64,000 bases of DNA from Nodosilinea sp. WJT8-NPBG4 (GTDB lineage Bacteria > Cyanobacteriota > Cyanobacteriia > Phormidesmidales > Phormidesmidaceae). The stretch is taken from the NCBI GenBank assembly GCA_019359285.1, contig JAHHHQ010000048.1, positions 62,001-126,000 on the forward strand, given 5' to 3'. The notes under the pieces were generated by a model, which was given only the letters and a program-made list of their open reading frames with translations, did not search any database and had not been told where the DNA came from. The position numbers and the translations under genes were made by a program. Of this stretch, positions 1 through 9,455 are shown in pieces (within the stretch, counting starts at the first letter, position 1; each line of letters starts with the position of its first letter).

Positions 1-826
1 GCTGAATCGCCTCTCGCTGAGCCAGCAACCGACCTCGATAGGCCGCATTTGAAGCCCGCTGGGGCGACAGGGCCGGGTCGTTAAAGGTGCTGCTGTCGAG
101 GGCAAAAAAGTCGATGCCGCCGTAGCGAAAGGTGTAGTAGCGATTGGGCAGCCGGGTAAACTGCCCCGGCTGGTAGCGCAGCCCTAGGGTTTTCTCGCCC
201 CAAGGACCATAGTGGCGCTCGAGGTGAGCGTCTAGATCTTCATCCGACAGCGTTTTTAAGTAGTCTAAAAAAGCGCGGGCATAGGCATCGCCAATCCCAG
301 AACCGTGCCAGCCCACGTTTGGGTTGAGGTTAAGCCCCAGCAGCTTGCGCACCGGTCGGGTCAGCTGCACCAAAATGCTGTAGAGCGTGGGCAAGTTGTA
401 ATAGTCGTGGTTGCCCGGCACCGCCAAAAATGGAAACTGAAACACCATATCGTCAAAGGCGATGCGTTCGGGGCGATCGCCCCCCACCAGCCATTCCCGA
501 TAGGGCTTGATGAAATTTTCTGGATATTGCTCGCTAGAGCCCACCTGATACACCACATCGCCCGTGTGCAGCAAAAAGCGGCAGTCTTGCAGATGGGGCA
601 GCATTTGTTTGGCAATGCGCCGTTGGGGATGATGGTCGGGGTGAGGGCCAGAGCCACTATCGCCAATCACCAAAAACGAAAACTCTCTGTCGTCGTTGTG
701 ACCATCCTCCACAATCAGTCGGGTCTGGTCGATGCGGCGCTGCATTAACATCGGGTGCTGCCAGCAAACCCGCTCCTTCATTTTGGCGACTTTGGTCAAA
801 ATGGGCGGGTCAAGAATGGAAGCCAT
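1..826 (-). CDS. Metallophosphoesterase, C-terminus cut by window edge
   Basis: The frame opens at an ATG (824-826, reverse strand) and runs off the left edge without a stop, so about 275 N-terminal residues are visible. Calcineurin-like metallophosphoesterase motifs are readable in order: a GDSGSG segment near residue 50, GDVVY near residue 85 and GNHDYY near residue 135, which supply the dinuclear metal ligands. No signal peptide is seen at the N-terminus, so it is probably cytoplasmic. The family hydrolyses phosphomonoesters or diesters; the substrate cannot be inferred. It is divergent from the DUF721 gene at 1072, with 245 bp between them. Confidence 0.85.
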   Translation of the reverse strand, partial: MASILDPPILTKVAKMKERVCWQHPMLMQRRIDQTRLIVEDGHNDDREFSFLVIGDSGSGPHPDHHPQRRIAKQMLPHLQDCRFLLHTGDVVYQVGSSEQYPENFIKPYREWLVGGDRPERIAFDDMVFQFPFLAVPGNHDYYNLPTLYSILVQLTRPVRKLLGLNLNPNVGWHGSGIGDAYARAFLDYLKTLSDEDLDAHLERHYGPWGEKTLGLRYQPGQFTRLPNRYYTFRYGGIDFFALDSSTFNDPALSPQRASNAAYRGRLLAQREAIQ

Positions 827-1071
827 GGGCGGGGAGTGAATTTATGCGGCGATTGAGAGCTGGCCCCAAAGCGAAAGGCCCTCATTCAGGGTAATCTGTG
901 TTTCCCAAAATTGCCGAGCCTCCTATGCACCAGCGGCCCTGATCCGGCGCGGGCAGGCTAAGCTAAATCCATTCCGGGTAGAGCGAGCAGACGACGCGAT
1001 CGGCAGCGCTCTCCTCCAGAGAGATTGGGTGGTCATTCCCCCTAAAACAACAGCGCAACCTGCGATCGCCC

Positions 1072-1662
1072 ATGCCCCTCGACTCCATCCACAACGTCAT
1101 TCACCAGTTTGAACAGCAGCCTCGCTGGCGCGGTCGAGGCCAGTTTCGCCAGGTGCTCAACAGTTGGGCGGCCGTTGTAGGCGACGGGGTAGCCCGTCAG
1201 GCCGCCCCAGTGCGGCTCGATCAAGACGTGCTGCACGTGGCGGTAGTCAACCCGATGTGGGCCCAAACCCTCATGCTGGAGCGGCGGCGGATTCTGGCCA
1301 AGCTCAACGATCGCCTCAACCTCAACCTCAGCGACATTCGCTTTTCGAGCGGCGACTGGTATCGGCAAAATAAGTCGGCTCAGCCCAGCCAAGGGGTGGC
1401 GGCTGCCTTAGAACTACCTGAGTGGCTGCGGCAGCACCCCAGCTATGAGCCTCGAGCGATCCCGCGATCGCCCCAGCGGCCCGAAACAGCCGAAGAGAGC
1501 TTTGAGCGATGGGCGGGCATGACCCAACAGCTGGCAGCCCAGCAGCCCCTCTGCCCCCAGTGCCGCTGCCACTGCCCCACGGGGGAACTCAAGCGCTGGG
1601 GACGGTGCAGCATTTGCGCCGTCAAAGGGCTTAAAGGCCCAGTTGGGCGGCATTCTGTATGA
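1072..1662 (+). CDS. DUF721/DciA-family protein with C-terminal zinc ribbon
   Basis: 196 residues. Residues about 10-95 fit the DUF721 fold ([20 protein letters not shown] followed by a hydrophobic strand-helix pattern, [15 protein letters not shown]). In other bacteria this family (DciA) loads or activates the replicative helicase DnaB; that role is family knowledge, not shown here. The C-terminus carries CPQC, further Cys residues and CSIC, a probable zinc ribbon not needed for the core DUF721 domain. Its 3' end overlaps the 3' end of convergent lipB by 32 bp. Confidence 0.75.
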   Translation: MPLDSIHNVIHQFEQQPRWRGRGQFRQVLNSWAAVVGDGVARQAAPVRLDQDVLHVAVVNPMWAQTLMLERRRILAKLNDRLNLNLSDIRFSSGDWYRQNKSAQPSQGVAAALELPEWLRQHPSYEPRAIPRSPQRPETAEESFERWAGMTQQLAAQQPLCPQCRCHCPTGELKRWGRCSICAVKGLKGPVGRHSV

Positions 1663-2314
1663 CGGGCTGAACCCCAAACACTTGAGCAAAGCTGCTCACA
1701 ACCACTGGACTCACCGACTCCACTGTAATGCCTGGGCAAAACTGGGCCAAGCTGCCCACCGATTTATCGGCAATGCCGCAGGGCACGATCGCCTGGAACC
1801 CGCTCATATCAGGGCATACATTGAGCGCAAAGCCGTGCATCGTTACCCAACGACTGACTTTAATACCGATCGCCGCCAGCTTGGTGTTGCCCACCCACAC
1901 GCCGGTTAGTCCAGCCTGTCGCTCGGCGCTCACCCCAAACTGGGCCAGAGTTTGAATCAGCACTTCCTCCAGCTGACGCAGATACCAGTGCAAATCGGGC
2001 TGGTGCCGCTTCAGATTGAGAATGGGATAGCCCACTAGCTGACCGGGGCAGTGGTGGGTGACCTCGCCCCCCCGCTCAGTGCGAAATAGAGGATAAGGCA
2101 AATGTTCGGCCGGGAGCTTGAGGTGATCTAGGGTTGAACCCTGACCCAGGGTATAGACGCCGGGATGCTCGACCAAGAGCAGGCGATCGGGCTGGGGATG
2201 CTCCCGGTGGCGCTGTACTAGGGTCTTTTGCAACGTCCAAGCTGCGGCAAAGGGCATGATCCCCAACTCGTAAATATCGCAGCGGAGCGTTGATCCCCCG
2301 TGGTTTTGATTCAT
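1631..2314 (-). CDS. lipB: Octanoyltransferase LipB
   Basis: Transfers octanoyl from octanoyl-ACP to the lipoyl domains of 2-oxoacid dehydrogenases and the glycine cleavage H protein, first step of endogenous lipoate synthesis. Recognisable LipB signatures are [28 protein letters not shown], the Lys of [15 protein letters not shown] and the catalytic Cys in IVPCG. The frame is open 25 codons further upstream, but the ATG at 2312-2314 gives the usual length (227 residues) and places the conserved start of the protein correctly. Convergent with the DUF721 gene and overlapping its end; divergent from lrtA. Confidence 0.93.
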   Translation of the reverse strand: MNQNHGGSTLRCDIYELGIMPFAAAWTLQKTLVQRHREHPQPDRLLLVEHPGVYTLGQGSTLDHLKLPAEHLPYPLFRTERGGEVTHHCPGQLVGYPILNLKRHQPDLHWYLRQLEEVLIQTLAQFGVSAERQAGLTGVWVGNTKLAAIGIKVSRWVTMHGFALNVCPDMSGFQAIVPCGIADKSVGSLAQFCPGITVESVSPVVVSSFAQVFGVQPVIQNAAQLGL

Positions 2315-2467
2315 TCCTGTCAAGCGTAAAATCAGCGGAAATAGCCCATTTTTCTGGGTTTTGCAATCAAGAATTATCAACCCATGCAAAGGATTCTAAC
2401 GGAGGCTGTCGTGCAGAATACAAGGTGTTAGGGTGAGACCAAGCCGACGTATCAAGGAGTCCGCTTT

Positions 2468-3115
2468 ATGAAGCTGGTAATCCATGGCAGAAATATTGAG
2501 ATCACAGACGCGATTCGGGAGCATGTAGAGCAAAAAATCCTCAAGGCGGTGAGCCACTTCAAACACCTCACCAATGAGGTTGATGTCCATCTGTCCGTAG
2601 CCAAAAACCCCAGGATTGGGGCCAATCAGGCCGCTGAAGTTACCCTATTCGTAGACGGAGCCGTTGTTAGAGCCGAAGAAAGCAGCGAAAACCTCTATGC
2701 CAGCATCGACTTGGTAGCCGACAAAATTAGCCGCCAGCTGCGCAAGTTCAAAGAAAAGCGCAACACCCGCATGCAGGGCAGTTTAGGCAAAACGACCGAG
2801 GCCTACCTCAACGAAGCGCCGCTGACCGATGTCACCCACGTGCTCAATACCAGCGAGCCCCAGCTTCCTGAAGAGGTGATTCGCACCAAGTACTTCGCGA
2901 TGTCTCCCATGTCTGTGACAGATGCCCTGGAGCAGCTCTCGGTCATTGACCACGATTTCTATATGTTTCTCAACGCAGAGACTGAAGAAATCAACGTGAT
3001 TTATGAGCGCAACCACGGCGGCTACGGGTTAATTCAGCCCCGCAAGCCCAATCAAAACGGCCACCAAAACGGGCAAAAAGCTCAGCAGGCTTCTGAAGCC
3101 ACTGTTCACAGCTAA
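2468..3115 (+). CDS. hpf: Long-form ribosome hibernation promoting factor (LrtA/HPF)
   Basis: 215 residues: an N-terminal S30AE ribosome-binding domain (about 1-105, starts MKLVIHGRNIEITDAIREHV) and a C-terminal dimerisation domain (about 145-200; FAMSPMSVTDALEQLSVIDHDF is read as the conserved core). The long form pairs 70S ribosomes into inactive 100S dimers in stationary phase or darkness; in cyanobacteria the gene is the light-repressed transcript lrtA. AAGGAG at 2454-2459 lies 8 nt before the ATG. The tail is Asn/Gln/His rich. Followed by a strong hairpin at 3142-3176, so probably monocistronic. Confidence 0.93.
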   Translation: MKLVIHGRNIEITDAIREHVEQKILKAVSHFKHLTNEVDVHLSVAKNPRIGANQAAEVTLFVDGAVVRAEESSENLYASIDLVADKISRQLRKFKEKRNTRMQGSLGKTTEAYLNEAPLTDVTHVLNTSEPQLPEEVIRTKYFAMSPMSVTDALEQLSVIDHDFYMFLNAETEEINVIYERNHGGYGLIQPRKPNQNGHQNGQKAQQASEATVHS

Positions 3116-3141
3116 CTTTGGGTTTAATTACACACCAACCA

Positions 3142-3176
3142 AAAGCCCCAGATTCCTTTTTGGAATCTGGGGCTTT
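3142..3176 (+). terminator. Perfect 15-bp hairpin after lrtA
   Basis: AAAGCCCCAGATTCC at 3142-3156, TTTTT loop, and the exact complement at 3162-3176. It sits 26 bp after the lrtA stop. There is no long T-run beyond the stem on this strand. It could also end minus-strand transcription of grxC, whose stop is at 3271. Confidence 0.8.
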
Positions 3177-3270
3177 CGCAATGGATAAACCTTAGCGTTA
3201 TGGGTGAGCCGTCTCAGGTGGCTATCTAACTGCAGGTAATTCTCAGGTTCATTGTCTGCCAGCAGTTTCG

Positions 3271-3540
3271 CTAAGCAGGGGAACCGCTCAGGAGGGGTTC
3301 TACGCCGCCCTTGGAATCTAGGGCAAAGAGATCATCGCAGCCACCCACGTGGTGGTCATTGATGAAGATCTGGGGGAGCGATCGCCGCCCGTCAGCCCGC
3401 TGAGACATTTTTTTGCGGGCTGCCTCATCGCCGTCAATGGCGTATTCGGTGTATTCAATGCCTTTTTGGTCAAGCAATTTCTTAGCGCGAATGCAGAAGG
3501 GGCAGCTTCTCCAAGTGTAAATTTCAACGGTAGGGGTCAT
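3271..3540 (-). CDS. grxC: Glutaredoxin 3 (GrxC)
   Basis: 89 residues of thioredoxin fold. The redox motif is CPFC (CPYC in the best-known members), followed by the glutathione-binding TVE..LPQIFIN and GGCDD motifs. It reduces disulfides and glutathionylated proteins with GSH. The ATG at 3538-3540 is preferred over the in-frame GTG at 3549 because GGAGG lies 8 nt upstream of the ATG. It lies 94 bp downstream of radA on the same strand and may be read from it. Confidence 0.92.
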   Translation of the reverse strand: MTPTVEIYTWRSCPFCIRAKKLLDQKGIEYTEYAIDGDEAARKKMSQRADGRRSLPQIFINDHHVGGCDDLFALDSKGGVEPLLSGSPA

Positions 3541-3634
3541 AGCGCGCACCTCCAGGGGCGATATTTAAGGTTCTTTACATTATTTTAGTCTTCTTAGCAC
3601 CTTCACCACGTCCACAGTTCGATAGGCATCGCCC

Positions 3635-5164
3635 TCACCCACTTCCCTTCAGTGCGTGGGCGATCGCATCCACCACCCGCGACACCTCCACAATCTCAAG
3701 CCCATCTACTTTTACCGACTGCCCCTTGGGCACGATCGCCCGCTTAAAGCCCAGCTTTGCCGCCTCCTTCAGCCGCAGCTCTAGCTGAGAAATCGGCCGC
3801 ACCTGGCCACCTAGGCCTACTTCACCAATGAGAACAAGTTCTGGATCGACAAGGCGATCGCGAAAGCTAGCCACCACCGAGATCGCAATGCCCAGATCCG
3901 CCGCCGGTTCCCCCACGGCTAGCCCACCGGACGATGCCACGTAGGCATCTAGCTTAGAGAGGGGAATGCCAACCCGCTTCTCCAGCACCGCCAAAATTTG
4001 CAGCAGTCGGTTGTATTCAACTCCCGTGGTTGAGCGCCGGGGCGAGCTGTAGCTGGTGGGGCTGACCAGTGATTGCAGCTCTACCACCAGGGGTCGAGTG
4101 CCCTCGCAGGCGACGATGGTGGCAATGCCCGGTACCTGCTCATCGCGATTGCCCAAAAATAGCGCCGAGGGGTTGCTAATCTCCGCCAAGCCGCGATCGA
4201 CCATTTCAAACACGCCCAGCTCGTGGGTGGCACCAAACCGGTTTTTCACCGATCGCAGCAATCGGTGGCTGGCAAAGCGATCGCCCTCAAAGTACAGCAC
4301 CGTATCGACTAGATGCTCCAGCACTTTGGGGCCTGCGATCGCCCCCTCCTTCGTCACGTGACCCACGATAAACAGCGAAATATTCGCCCGCTTCGCCAAC
4401 TGCATCAACGCCGACGTGCATTCCCGCACCTGCGACACCGACCCCGGTGCCGAGGTCAGCGCTGCATAGTACAGCGCCTGAATACTGTCGATAATCGCTA
4501 CCGTCGGCTTCAGCGACTCCAGCTCCATCAAAATCGTTTCTAAGTCGATCTCCGGCAGCAAAAACAACTGCGAATCTACTGCCTCCACCCCAGCAGGCTC
4601 AAACTCCTCCAGCTCCGCCTCTTCTTGTCTCTCCTCCCGCTTCCCGCTTCCCGTTTTCCCTTTAGGATTCTCCCCCCTACTCCCTACCCCATCACTCTCC
4701 AGCTTCCCCACCGGCCCCAAGCGCTGCCACCGCAGCTTCACCTGCTGGCCCGACTCCTCCGCGCACACGTACAGCACCCGCTGCCGCGCCGCCATCTGGT
4801 TTGCCACCTGCAACAGCAGCGTTGACTTGCCAATACCGGGGTCACCCCCCAGCAGCACCAGAGATCCCGGCACGATGCCACCGCCCAACACTCGGTCAAG
4901 CTCCCCGTAGCCCGAAGGCAGGCGCGCCTGGGGGTGGTCTTGAATTTGATTTAGGGTCATGGCCAAGCGTGGCTGACTGGCCTTGGCCGTTGTTGACCCA
5001 CCCCGGCTGCGCCCCAAAGCAGAGGCCCGAGCGGTTGTCTCCTTAGCGGGCTGTGCCTGCTCTACCAGAGCATTCCAGCTGTTGCACACGGGGCAACGGC
5101 CAAAGTACTGAGGCGACTCAGCTCCGCATTCGTTGCAGACAAAAATTGAACGAGATTTAGCCAT
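3635..5164 (-). CDS. radA: DNA repair protein RadA with a low-complexity insertion
   Basis: 509 residues, longer than the roughly 450-460 usual for RadA (Sms). Order: N-terminal C4 zinc finger (CNECG...CPVC, residues 10-27), Walker A GGDPGIGKST (106-115), Walker B region VAIIDSIQALY (222-232), the RadA-specific KNRFG (307-311), and a C-terminal Lon-like domain (LAVGEPAADLGIAISV). RadA is a RecA-like ATPase promoting branch migration in recombination repair. Residues about 151-195, between the conserved KLRWQRLG and LFLLPEIDLE, are a Gly/Glu/Lys-rich stretch encoded by G-rich repeat DNA; homologues have a short linker there. All catalytic motifs are intact, so the gene is probably functional. 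Confidence 0.95.
   Translation of the reverse strand: MAKSRSIFVCNECGAESPQYFGRCPVCNSWNALVEQAQPAKETTARASALGRSRGGSTTAKASQPRLAMTLNQIQDHPQARLPSGYGELDRVLGGGIVPGSLVLLGGDPGIGKSTLLLQVANQMAARQRVLYVCAEESGQQVKLRWQRLGPVGKLESDGVGSRGENPKGKTGSGKREERQEEAELEEFEPAGVEAVDSQLFLLPEIDLETILMELESLKPTVAIIDSIQALYYAALTSAPGSVSQVRECTSALMQLAKRANISLFIVGHVTKEGAIAGPKVLEHLVDTVLYFEGDRFASHRLLRSVKNRFGATHELGVFEMVDRGLAEISNPSALFLGNRDEQVPGIATIVACEGTRPLVVELQSLVSPTSYSSPRRSTTGVEYNRLLQILAVLEKRVGIPLSKLDAYVASSGGLAVGEPAADLGIAISVVASFRDRLVDPELVLIGEVGLGGQVRPISQLELRLKEAAKLGFKRAIVPKGQSVKVDGLEIVEVSRVVDAIAHALKGSG
4580..4714 (-). repeat. G-rich STRR-like repeat inserted in frame in radA
   Basis: On the coding strand this stretch reads as G-rich heptad-like units (GGGGTAG, GGAGTAG, then GGGAAGC twice with a GGGAGGA), like the intergenic repeats at 57887-57928 and 48618-48697. 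It keeps the radA frame open and encodes about 45 residues (around 151-195). Boundaries are approximate because they were set by comparing the protein with remembered RadA sequences. Confidence 0.65.
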
Positions 5165-5315
5165 AACTACCCTTGCCCCGCCGATTATCCAGGGCGATAC
5201 TTGGCTCTAAAACACGGCCGCTGCTGCGCAATAAACCTTAAAAAAGCCTGAAGCACAGATGTTCCACGCATGCGGCATGAATCAATACACATAGAATAAT
5301 CAAACGTCGTAGGTT

Positions 5316-5353
5316 CTGCTTCGGCAGCGTTTTGGGGGGACTGCTTCGGCGGT
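5316..5353 (+). other. Two tandem UUCG-tetraloop hairpins upstream of rpaB
   Basis: CTGC-TTCG-GCAG at 5316-5327 and ACTGC-TTCG-GCGGT at 5340-5353 (one G.U pair) would each fold into a short stem closed by the very stable cUUCGg loop. They lie 97-134 bp before the rpaB start, in the intergenic region shared with divergent radA. Whether they fall inside the rpaB leader is not known, as no promoter was identified with confidence. Confidence 0.45.
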
Positions 5354-5449
5354 GTCCACGGTTGTTTAGCTCAATCGACTAATTAGCTTTCAAAAGTTAA
5401 TCATTAAACGTTGCGATTGTTTATAGAATATGACGTTATGTAGGGAGCC

Positions 5450-6187
5450 TTGAAAGCCTTGGAAAACAATAAAGAAAAAATTCTAGTGGTCGACGATGAG
5501 GCCAGCATTCGGCGAATTCTCGAGACCCGCCTATCGATGATTGGCTATGACGTTGTCACCGCTGCCGATGGCGAAGAAGCCCTAGAAACCTTTCGCAATG
5601 CCGCTCCTGACCTGGTCGTGCTCGATGTGATGATGCCGAAGCTCGACGGCTATGGCGTCTGCCAAGAGCTACGCAAAGAGTCTGACATTCCCATTATTAT
5701 GCTCACTGCCCTGGGTGACGTGGCCGATCGCATCACCGGTTTAGAACTCGGGGCCGACGACTATGTCGTCAAACCCTTCTCCCCTAAAGAGCTAGAGGCC
5801 CGCATTCGGTCCGTGTTACGTCGGGTCGACAAAACCGGCATGACCGGCATTCCCAGTTCCGGCGTCATCTCTGTCAACACCATTCGCATCGACACCAACA
5901 AGCGCCAGGTGTACAAAGGCGACGAGCGCATTCGCCTCACTGGTATGGAGTTTAGCCTGCTAGAGCTGCTGGTCAGCCGTTCCGGAGAGCCCTTCTCTCG
6001 CTCCGAAATTTTGCAGGAAGTGTGGGGCTACACCCCCGAGCGCCACGTCGATACCCGTGTGGTCGATGTGCACATCTCTCGTCTGCGGGCTAAGCTCGAA
6101 GACGACCCTAGCAACCCAGAGCTGATTCTCACTGCTCGGGGTACCGGCTACCTGTTTCAGCGCATAGTAGAGCCCGGCGAAGAATAG
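5450..6187 (+). CDS. rpaB: OmpR-family response regulator RpaB
   Basis: 245 residues: receiver domain (about 10-125) with the acidic pair DDE, phospho-acceptor Asp in VVLDVMMPKLDGYG and Lys in VVKPFSPKEL, then a winged-helix DNA-binding domain (about 145-238). The receiver and linker match RpaB (Ycf27) almost word for word, the essential high-light regulator of photosystem genes phosphorylated by NblS/Hik33. The start is TTG with GGGAG just upstream; a second TTG at 5459 would give a protein 3 residues shorter. Next gene plsX starts 51 bp downstream. Confidence 0.93.
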   Translation: MKALENNKEKILVVDDEASIRRILETRLSMIGYDVVTAADGEEALETFRNAAPDLVVLDVMMPKLDGYGVCQELRKESDIPIIMLTALGDVADRITGLELGADDYVVKPFSPKELEARIRSVLRRVDKTGMTGIPSSGVISVNTIRIDTNKRQVYKGDERIRLTGMEFSLLELLVSRSGEPFSRSEILQEVWGYTPERHVDTRVVDVHISRLRAKLEDDPSNPELILTARGTGYLFQRIVEPGEE

Positions 6188-6238
6188 TCGGTAGGGTAGT
6201 CTGCTAGAATTTGCTCAGGTTTTTAACAGATTTAGCAG

Positions 6239-7273
6239 ATGGGTTTTAACCGGGCACGCATTGCCATTGATGCCATGGGGGGAGATTTCGCCCCAGGCGA
6301 GATCGTTGCAGGTGCCATTCGCGCCAAGGCTGAGCTAGATGTCGATGTCACCCTAGTCGGCGATGTCGACAAAATCAAGGCATCTACGGCTAGTCCGGAG
6401 CAGCTGGTGGGCATTGAGCTGGTGCCCGCCGAGGGCAGCATCGAAATGCACGAAGAGCCGCTGAGCGCCCTGCGCAAAAAGCCCCAAGCCTCTATCAACG
6501 TGGCGATGGACTTGGTCAAACGCAATGAGGCCGATGCAGTGGTGTCTGCGGGGCACTCGGGGGCAGCGATGGCTGCCGCCCTGCTGCGTTTGGGACGGCT
6601 GAAGGGCATTGACCGACCGGCGATCGGGGCCGTGTTTCCCACTGTAGTCGCCAACAAATCGGTGCTGATTTTAGACGTAGGGGCCAATGTAGACTGCCGC
6701 CCTAAATATCTAGAACAGTTCGCCATTATGGGCACCATCTATTCCCGCTATGTGCTCGGGGTCGATACCCCTCGCGTTGGGCTAATTAACATTGGCGAAG
6801 AGCCCAGCAAAGGCAACGACCTGGCCTTAAAGGCTCACCAACTGTTTGAAGAAAACCCCAACATTCCCTTTGCAGGTAACGCCGAGGGGCGCGATATTCT
6901 CTCTGGCCAGTTTGATGTGGTGGTCTGTGACGGTTTCGTGGGCAACGTGCTGCTCAAGTTTGCCGAAGCGGTGGGTGAATCGGTACTGCAAATTTTGCGA
7001 GAAGAGCTGCCTCAAGGCATTCGCGGCAAGATTGGGGCGTCTATTCTCAAGCCCAACCTGCGTCGCATTAAGCAGCGGGTCGACCACGCCGAACATGGTG
7101 GTGGCCTATTGCTCGGTGTGGCTGGGGTGACGGTGATTAGCCATGGCAGCTCCCAGGCACCCTCGGTGTTTAACGCTATTCGGCTGGCCAAAGAGGCGGT
7201 CGACAACCGCGTTCAAGACCGCATTCAGGCACAGTACCAGCGGGTGGCCATACCCGCAGCAGACGGAGAATAG
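6239..7273 (+). CDS. plsX: Phosphate acyltransferase PlsX
   Basis: 344 residues, full length. Starts with the family hallmark IAIDAMGGDFAP and has SAGHSGAAMAAAL and GFVGNVLLKFAE. PlsX converts acyl-ACP to acyl-phosphate, the acyl donor for PlsY in phosphatidic acid synthesis. It heads the lipid cluster: fabH begins 3 bp after its stop, so the two are surely co-transcribed, with fabD and plsC following. Confidence 0.96.
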   Translation: MGFNRARIAIDAMGGDFAPGEIVAGAIRAKAELDVDVTLVGDVDKIKASTASPEQLVGIELVPAEGSIEMHEEPLSALRKKPQASINVAMDLVKRNEADAVVSAGHSGAAMAAALLRLGRLKGIDRPAIGAVFPTVVANKSVLILDVGANVDCRPKYLEQFAIMGTIYSRYVLGVDTPRVGLINIGEEPSKGNDLALKAHQLFEENPNIPFAGNAEGRDILSGQFDVVVCDGFVGNVLLKFAEAVGESVLQILREELPQGIRGKIGASILKPNLRRIKQRVDHAEHGGGLLLGVAGVTVISHGSSQAPSVFNAIRLAKEAVDNRVQDRIQAQYQRVAIPAADGE

Positions 7274-7276
7274 CCC

Positions 7277-8272
7277 GTGGAACAGTTTATGCCCGGTGTG
7301 TCACTGGTGGGCAGTGGTTCAGCCTGCCTAACCGTACAACTCACCAACGACGATCTCAGCCAGCGCGTTGACACCTCCGATGACTGGATTGCGACTCGCA
7401 CCGGCATTCGTCAGCGCCATGTAGCAGCTCCTCAGGATTCGCTTGCGTCTCTGGCTGCGGAGGCAGCCCGCAATGCTTTAGCCATGGCTGCGGTGAGCGC
7501 CGAAGAGGTCGATTTAATTGTGCTGGCTACCTCTACCCCCGACGATTTATTTGGGACGGCCTGTCAGGTGCAGAGGGCTCTAGGGGCAACTCGCGCCGTG
7601 GCCTTTGACCTCACCGCCGCCTGCTCTGGGTTTGTGTTTGCTCTGGTGACGGCAGCACAATACATTCGCACTGGGGTGTTTAAGAACGTGGTGGTGATCG
7701 GGGCCGACGTGCTCTCTCGATGGACGGACTGGGACGATCGCACCACTTGCGTGCTGTTTGGCGACGGGGCTGGGGCCGTGGTGCTACAGGCGGCTGAGCG
7801 CGATCGCCTGCTTGGTTTTGAGCTATGCAGTGATGGCTCCTTAAATCACTGCCTGAACCTGGCTTACCAGCCTGAATCCGATGTTCTGGTTGGAGACATC
7901 ACCGTTCAGAAAGGCACCTTTGCCCCTATCACCATGAATGGGCGCGAAGTCTATAAGTTCGCTGTCAACCGTGTCCCTGAAGTAATCGAAAAGGCTCTTT
8001 TTCGTGCCAGTTTGACCACTGCCGACATCGACTGGCTGGTGTTGCACCAGGCCAACCAGCGCATTCTCGATGCGGTAGCCGATCGCCTAGACGTACCCGC
8101 TGAGCGAGTAGTCAGCAACATGGCCCGTCACGGCAACACCTCCGCCGCCTCTATCCCCATTGCCTTGGACGAAGCCGTGCGGGCAGAGAAGATCAAAGCT
8201 GGAGATGTAATTGCTACCGCCGGTTTCGGGGCGGGGCTTACGTGGGGCTCTGCCATCATTCAGTGGGGCTAG
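7277..8272 (+). CDS. fabH: Beta-ketoacyl-ACP synthase III (FabH)
   Basis: 331 residues. Condenses acetyl-CoA with malonyl-ACP to start type II fatty acid synthesis. The Cys-His-Asn triad is visible: Cys in TAACSGFVF, His in VLHQANQRI and Asn in [10 protein letters not shown]. The start is GTG, 3 bp after plsX; an ATG 12 bp further in is possible. A 253-bp gap with no recognisable gene separates it from fabD. Confidence 0.96.
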   Translation: MEQFMPGVSLVGSGSACLTVQLTNDDLSQRVDTSDDWIATRTGIRQRHVAAPQDSLASLAAEAARNALAMAAVSAEEVDLIVLATSTPDDLFGTACQVQRALGATRAVAFDLTAACSGFVFALVTAAQYIRTGVFKNVVVIGADVLSRWTDWDDRTTCVLFGDGAGAVVLQAAERDRLLGFELCSDGSLNHCLNLAYQPESDVLVGDITVQKGTFAPITMNGREVYKFAVNRVPEVIEKALFRASLTTADIDWLVLHQANQRILDAVADRLDVPAERVVSNMARHGNTSAASIPIALDEAVRAEKIKAGDVIATAGFGAGLTWGSAIIQWG

Positions 8273-8525
8273 GCAATAGCGCTTCAAGTATCGATGGGAA
8301 ACAGTCGCTCCTCTCTCCCCCTACCAAGCCAGGATAGTTAACTCGGCTTTCCCCTCACAATAGCTCTCCTCCCCACGGCGGTTTCAATGGGCATTTTGTG
8401 AGACAGTATCTTGTGTAGTTCTGGCAGCGCCGACAGCTTTGCGAGCCGTCCCTGATGATTGGGATGGGAAAGGCAGGTATTGGGGCTAGTCGCGATCGCC
8501 ACACAAGTCGGAAAGGTAGAGAGGC

Positions 8526-9413
8526 ATGACAAACGCAGCATGGGTGTTTCCTGGGCAGGGTTCCCAGGCGATCGGCATGGGGACAGACCTGGCCACCGTG
8601 GCCGTGGCCCAAGCGCGCTTTGCTGAAGCCGAGGCCATCCTGGGTTGGTCAGTGCTCGGTGTGGTTCAAGACGCTGACGATAAGGTTTCAAACACCCTCT
8701 ATACCCAGCCCTGTCTATACGTCATCGAAAGCATTCTGGTTGATTTGCTTAAGGAGCAGGGCCATCAGCCAGCGATTGTGGCTGGCCACAGCTTGGGAGA
8801 ATATGTCGCCCTCTACGCTGCTGGAGTCTTTGACTTTGCCGCCGGGCTAACCCTGGTGCAGCGTCGTGCCGAGCTAATGGCTCAAGCCTCTGACGGTATG
8901 ATGGCCGCCCTGCTGGGCTTTGACACCGATGAGCTAGCCGCTAAGATTGAGGCCACTCCAGGGGTGGTGCTGGCCAATGACAACAACCCTGGTCAGGTGG
9001 TTATCTCGGGCACGCCAGAGGCCGTCACCACCGTGATGGAAGGCGTGAAAGCCAAGCGGGCCGTAAAGCTCAACGTCAGCGGGGCTTTCCACTCACCGCT
9101 GATGGCCGATGCCGCCGCAACATTTCAGGAAGTTTTAGAACCAATTTCCTTTGCCACTGCCCAAGTGCCCGTGCTCTCCAACGTAGACCCTACCCCCTCC
9201 ACTGACGGCTCGGTATTGAAGCAGCGGCTAATCCAACAGATGACCGGATCGGTGCGCTGGCGCGAAATCACCCTAGCGCTTCCCGAACTGGGCATTGACA
9301 CGGTGGTTGAAGTGGGGCCGGGGAACGTGCTTACCGGTTTGACCAAGCGCACCTGCAAAGAACTAGCGCTGGTCAACGTAGGCAATCTAGAGCAGGTTGC
9401 CAGTGCAGACTGA
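8526..9413 (+). CDS. fabD: Malonyl CoA-ACP transacylase (FabD)
   Basis: 295 residues. Loads malonyl from CoA onto acyl carrier protein, supplying the extender for FabH, FabF and FabB. Shows the N-terminal FPGQGSQ, catalytic Ser in GHSLGEYVAL, and the His of SGAFHSPLM. Lies between fabH and plsC on the same strand; plsC starts 42 bp later. Confidence 0.96.
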   Translation: MTNAAWVFPGQGSQAIGMGTDLATVAVAQARFAEAEAILGWSVLGVVQDADDKVSNTLYTQPCLYVIESILVDLLKEQGHQPAIVAGHSLGEYVALYAAGVFDFAAGLTLVQRRAELMAQASDGMMAALLGFDTDELAAKIEATPGVVLANDNNPGQVVISGTPEAVTTVMEGVKAKRAVKLNVSGAFHSPLMADAAATFQEVLEPISFATAQVPVLSNVDPTPSTDGSVLKQRLIQQMTGSVRWREITLALPELGIDTVVEVGPGNVLTGLTKRTCKELALVNVGNLEQVASAD

Positions 9414-9455
9414 GCCTCACGCGACAGTCCTAATTTCCTAGGCAAAGGGACTTTG

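Noticed and set aside
305..748. 147-codon plus-strand frame over the metallophosphoesterase
   Set aside because: The minus-strand frame has intact metallophosphoesterase motifs; this is its shadow.
879..891. CCCTCATTCAGGG, repeated on the other strand at 35570-35582
   Set aside because: Two copies of a 13-mer in 64 kb with no shared context; may be chance.
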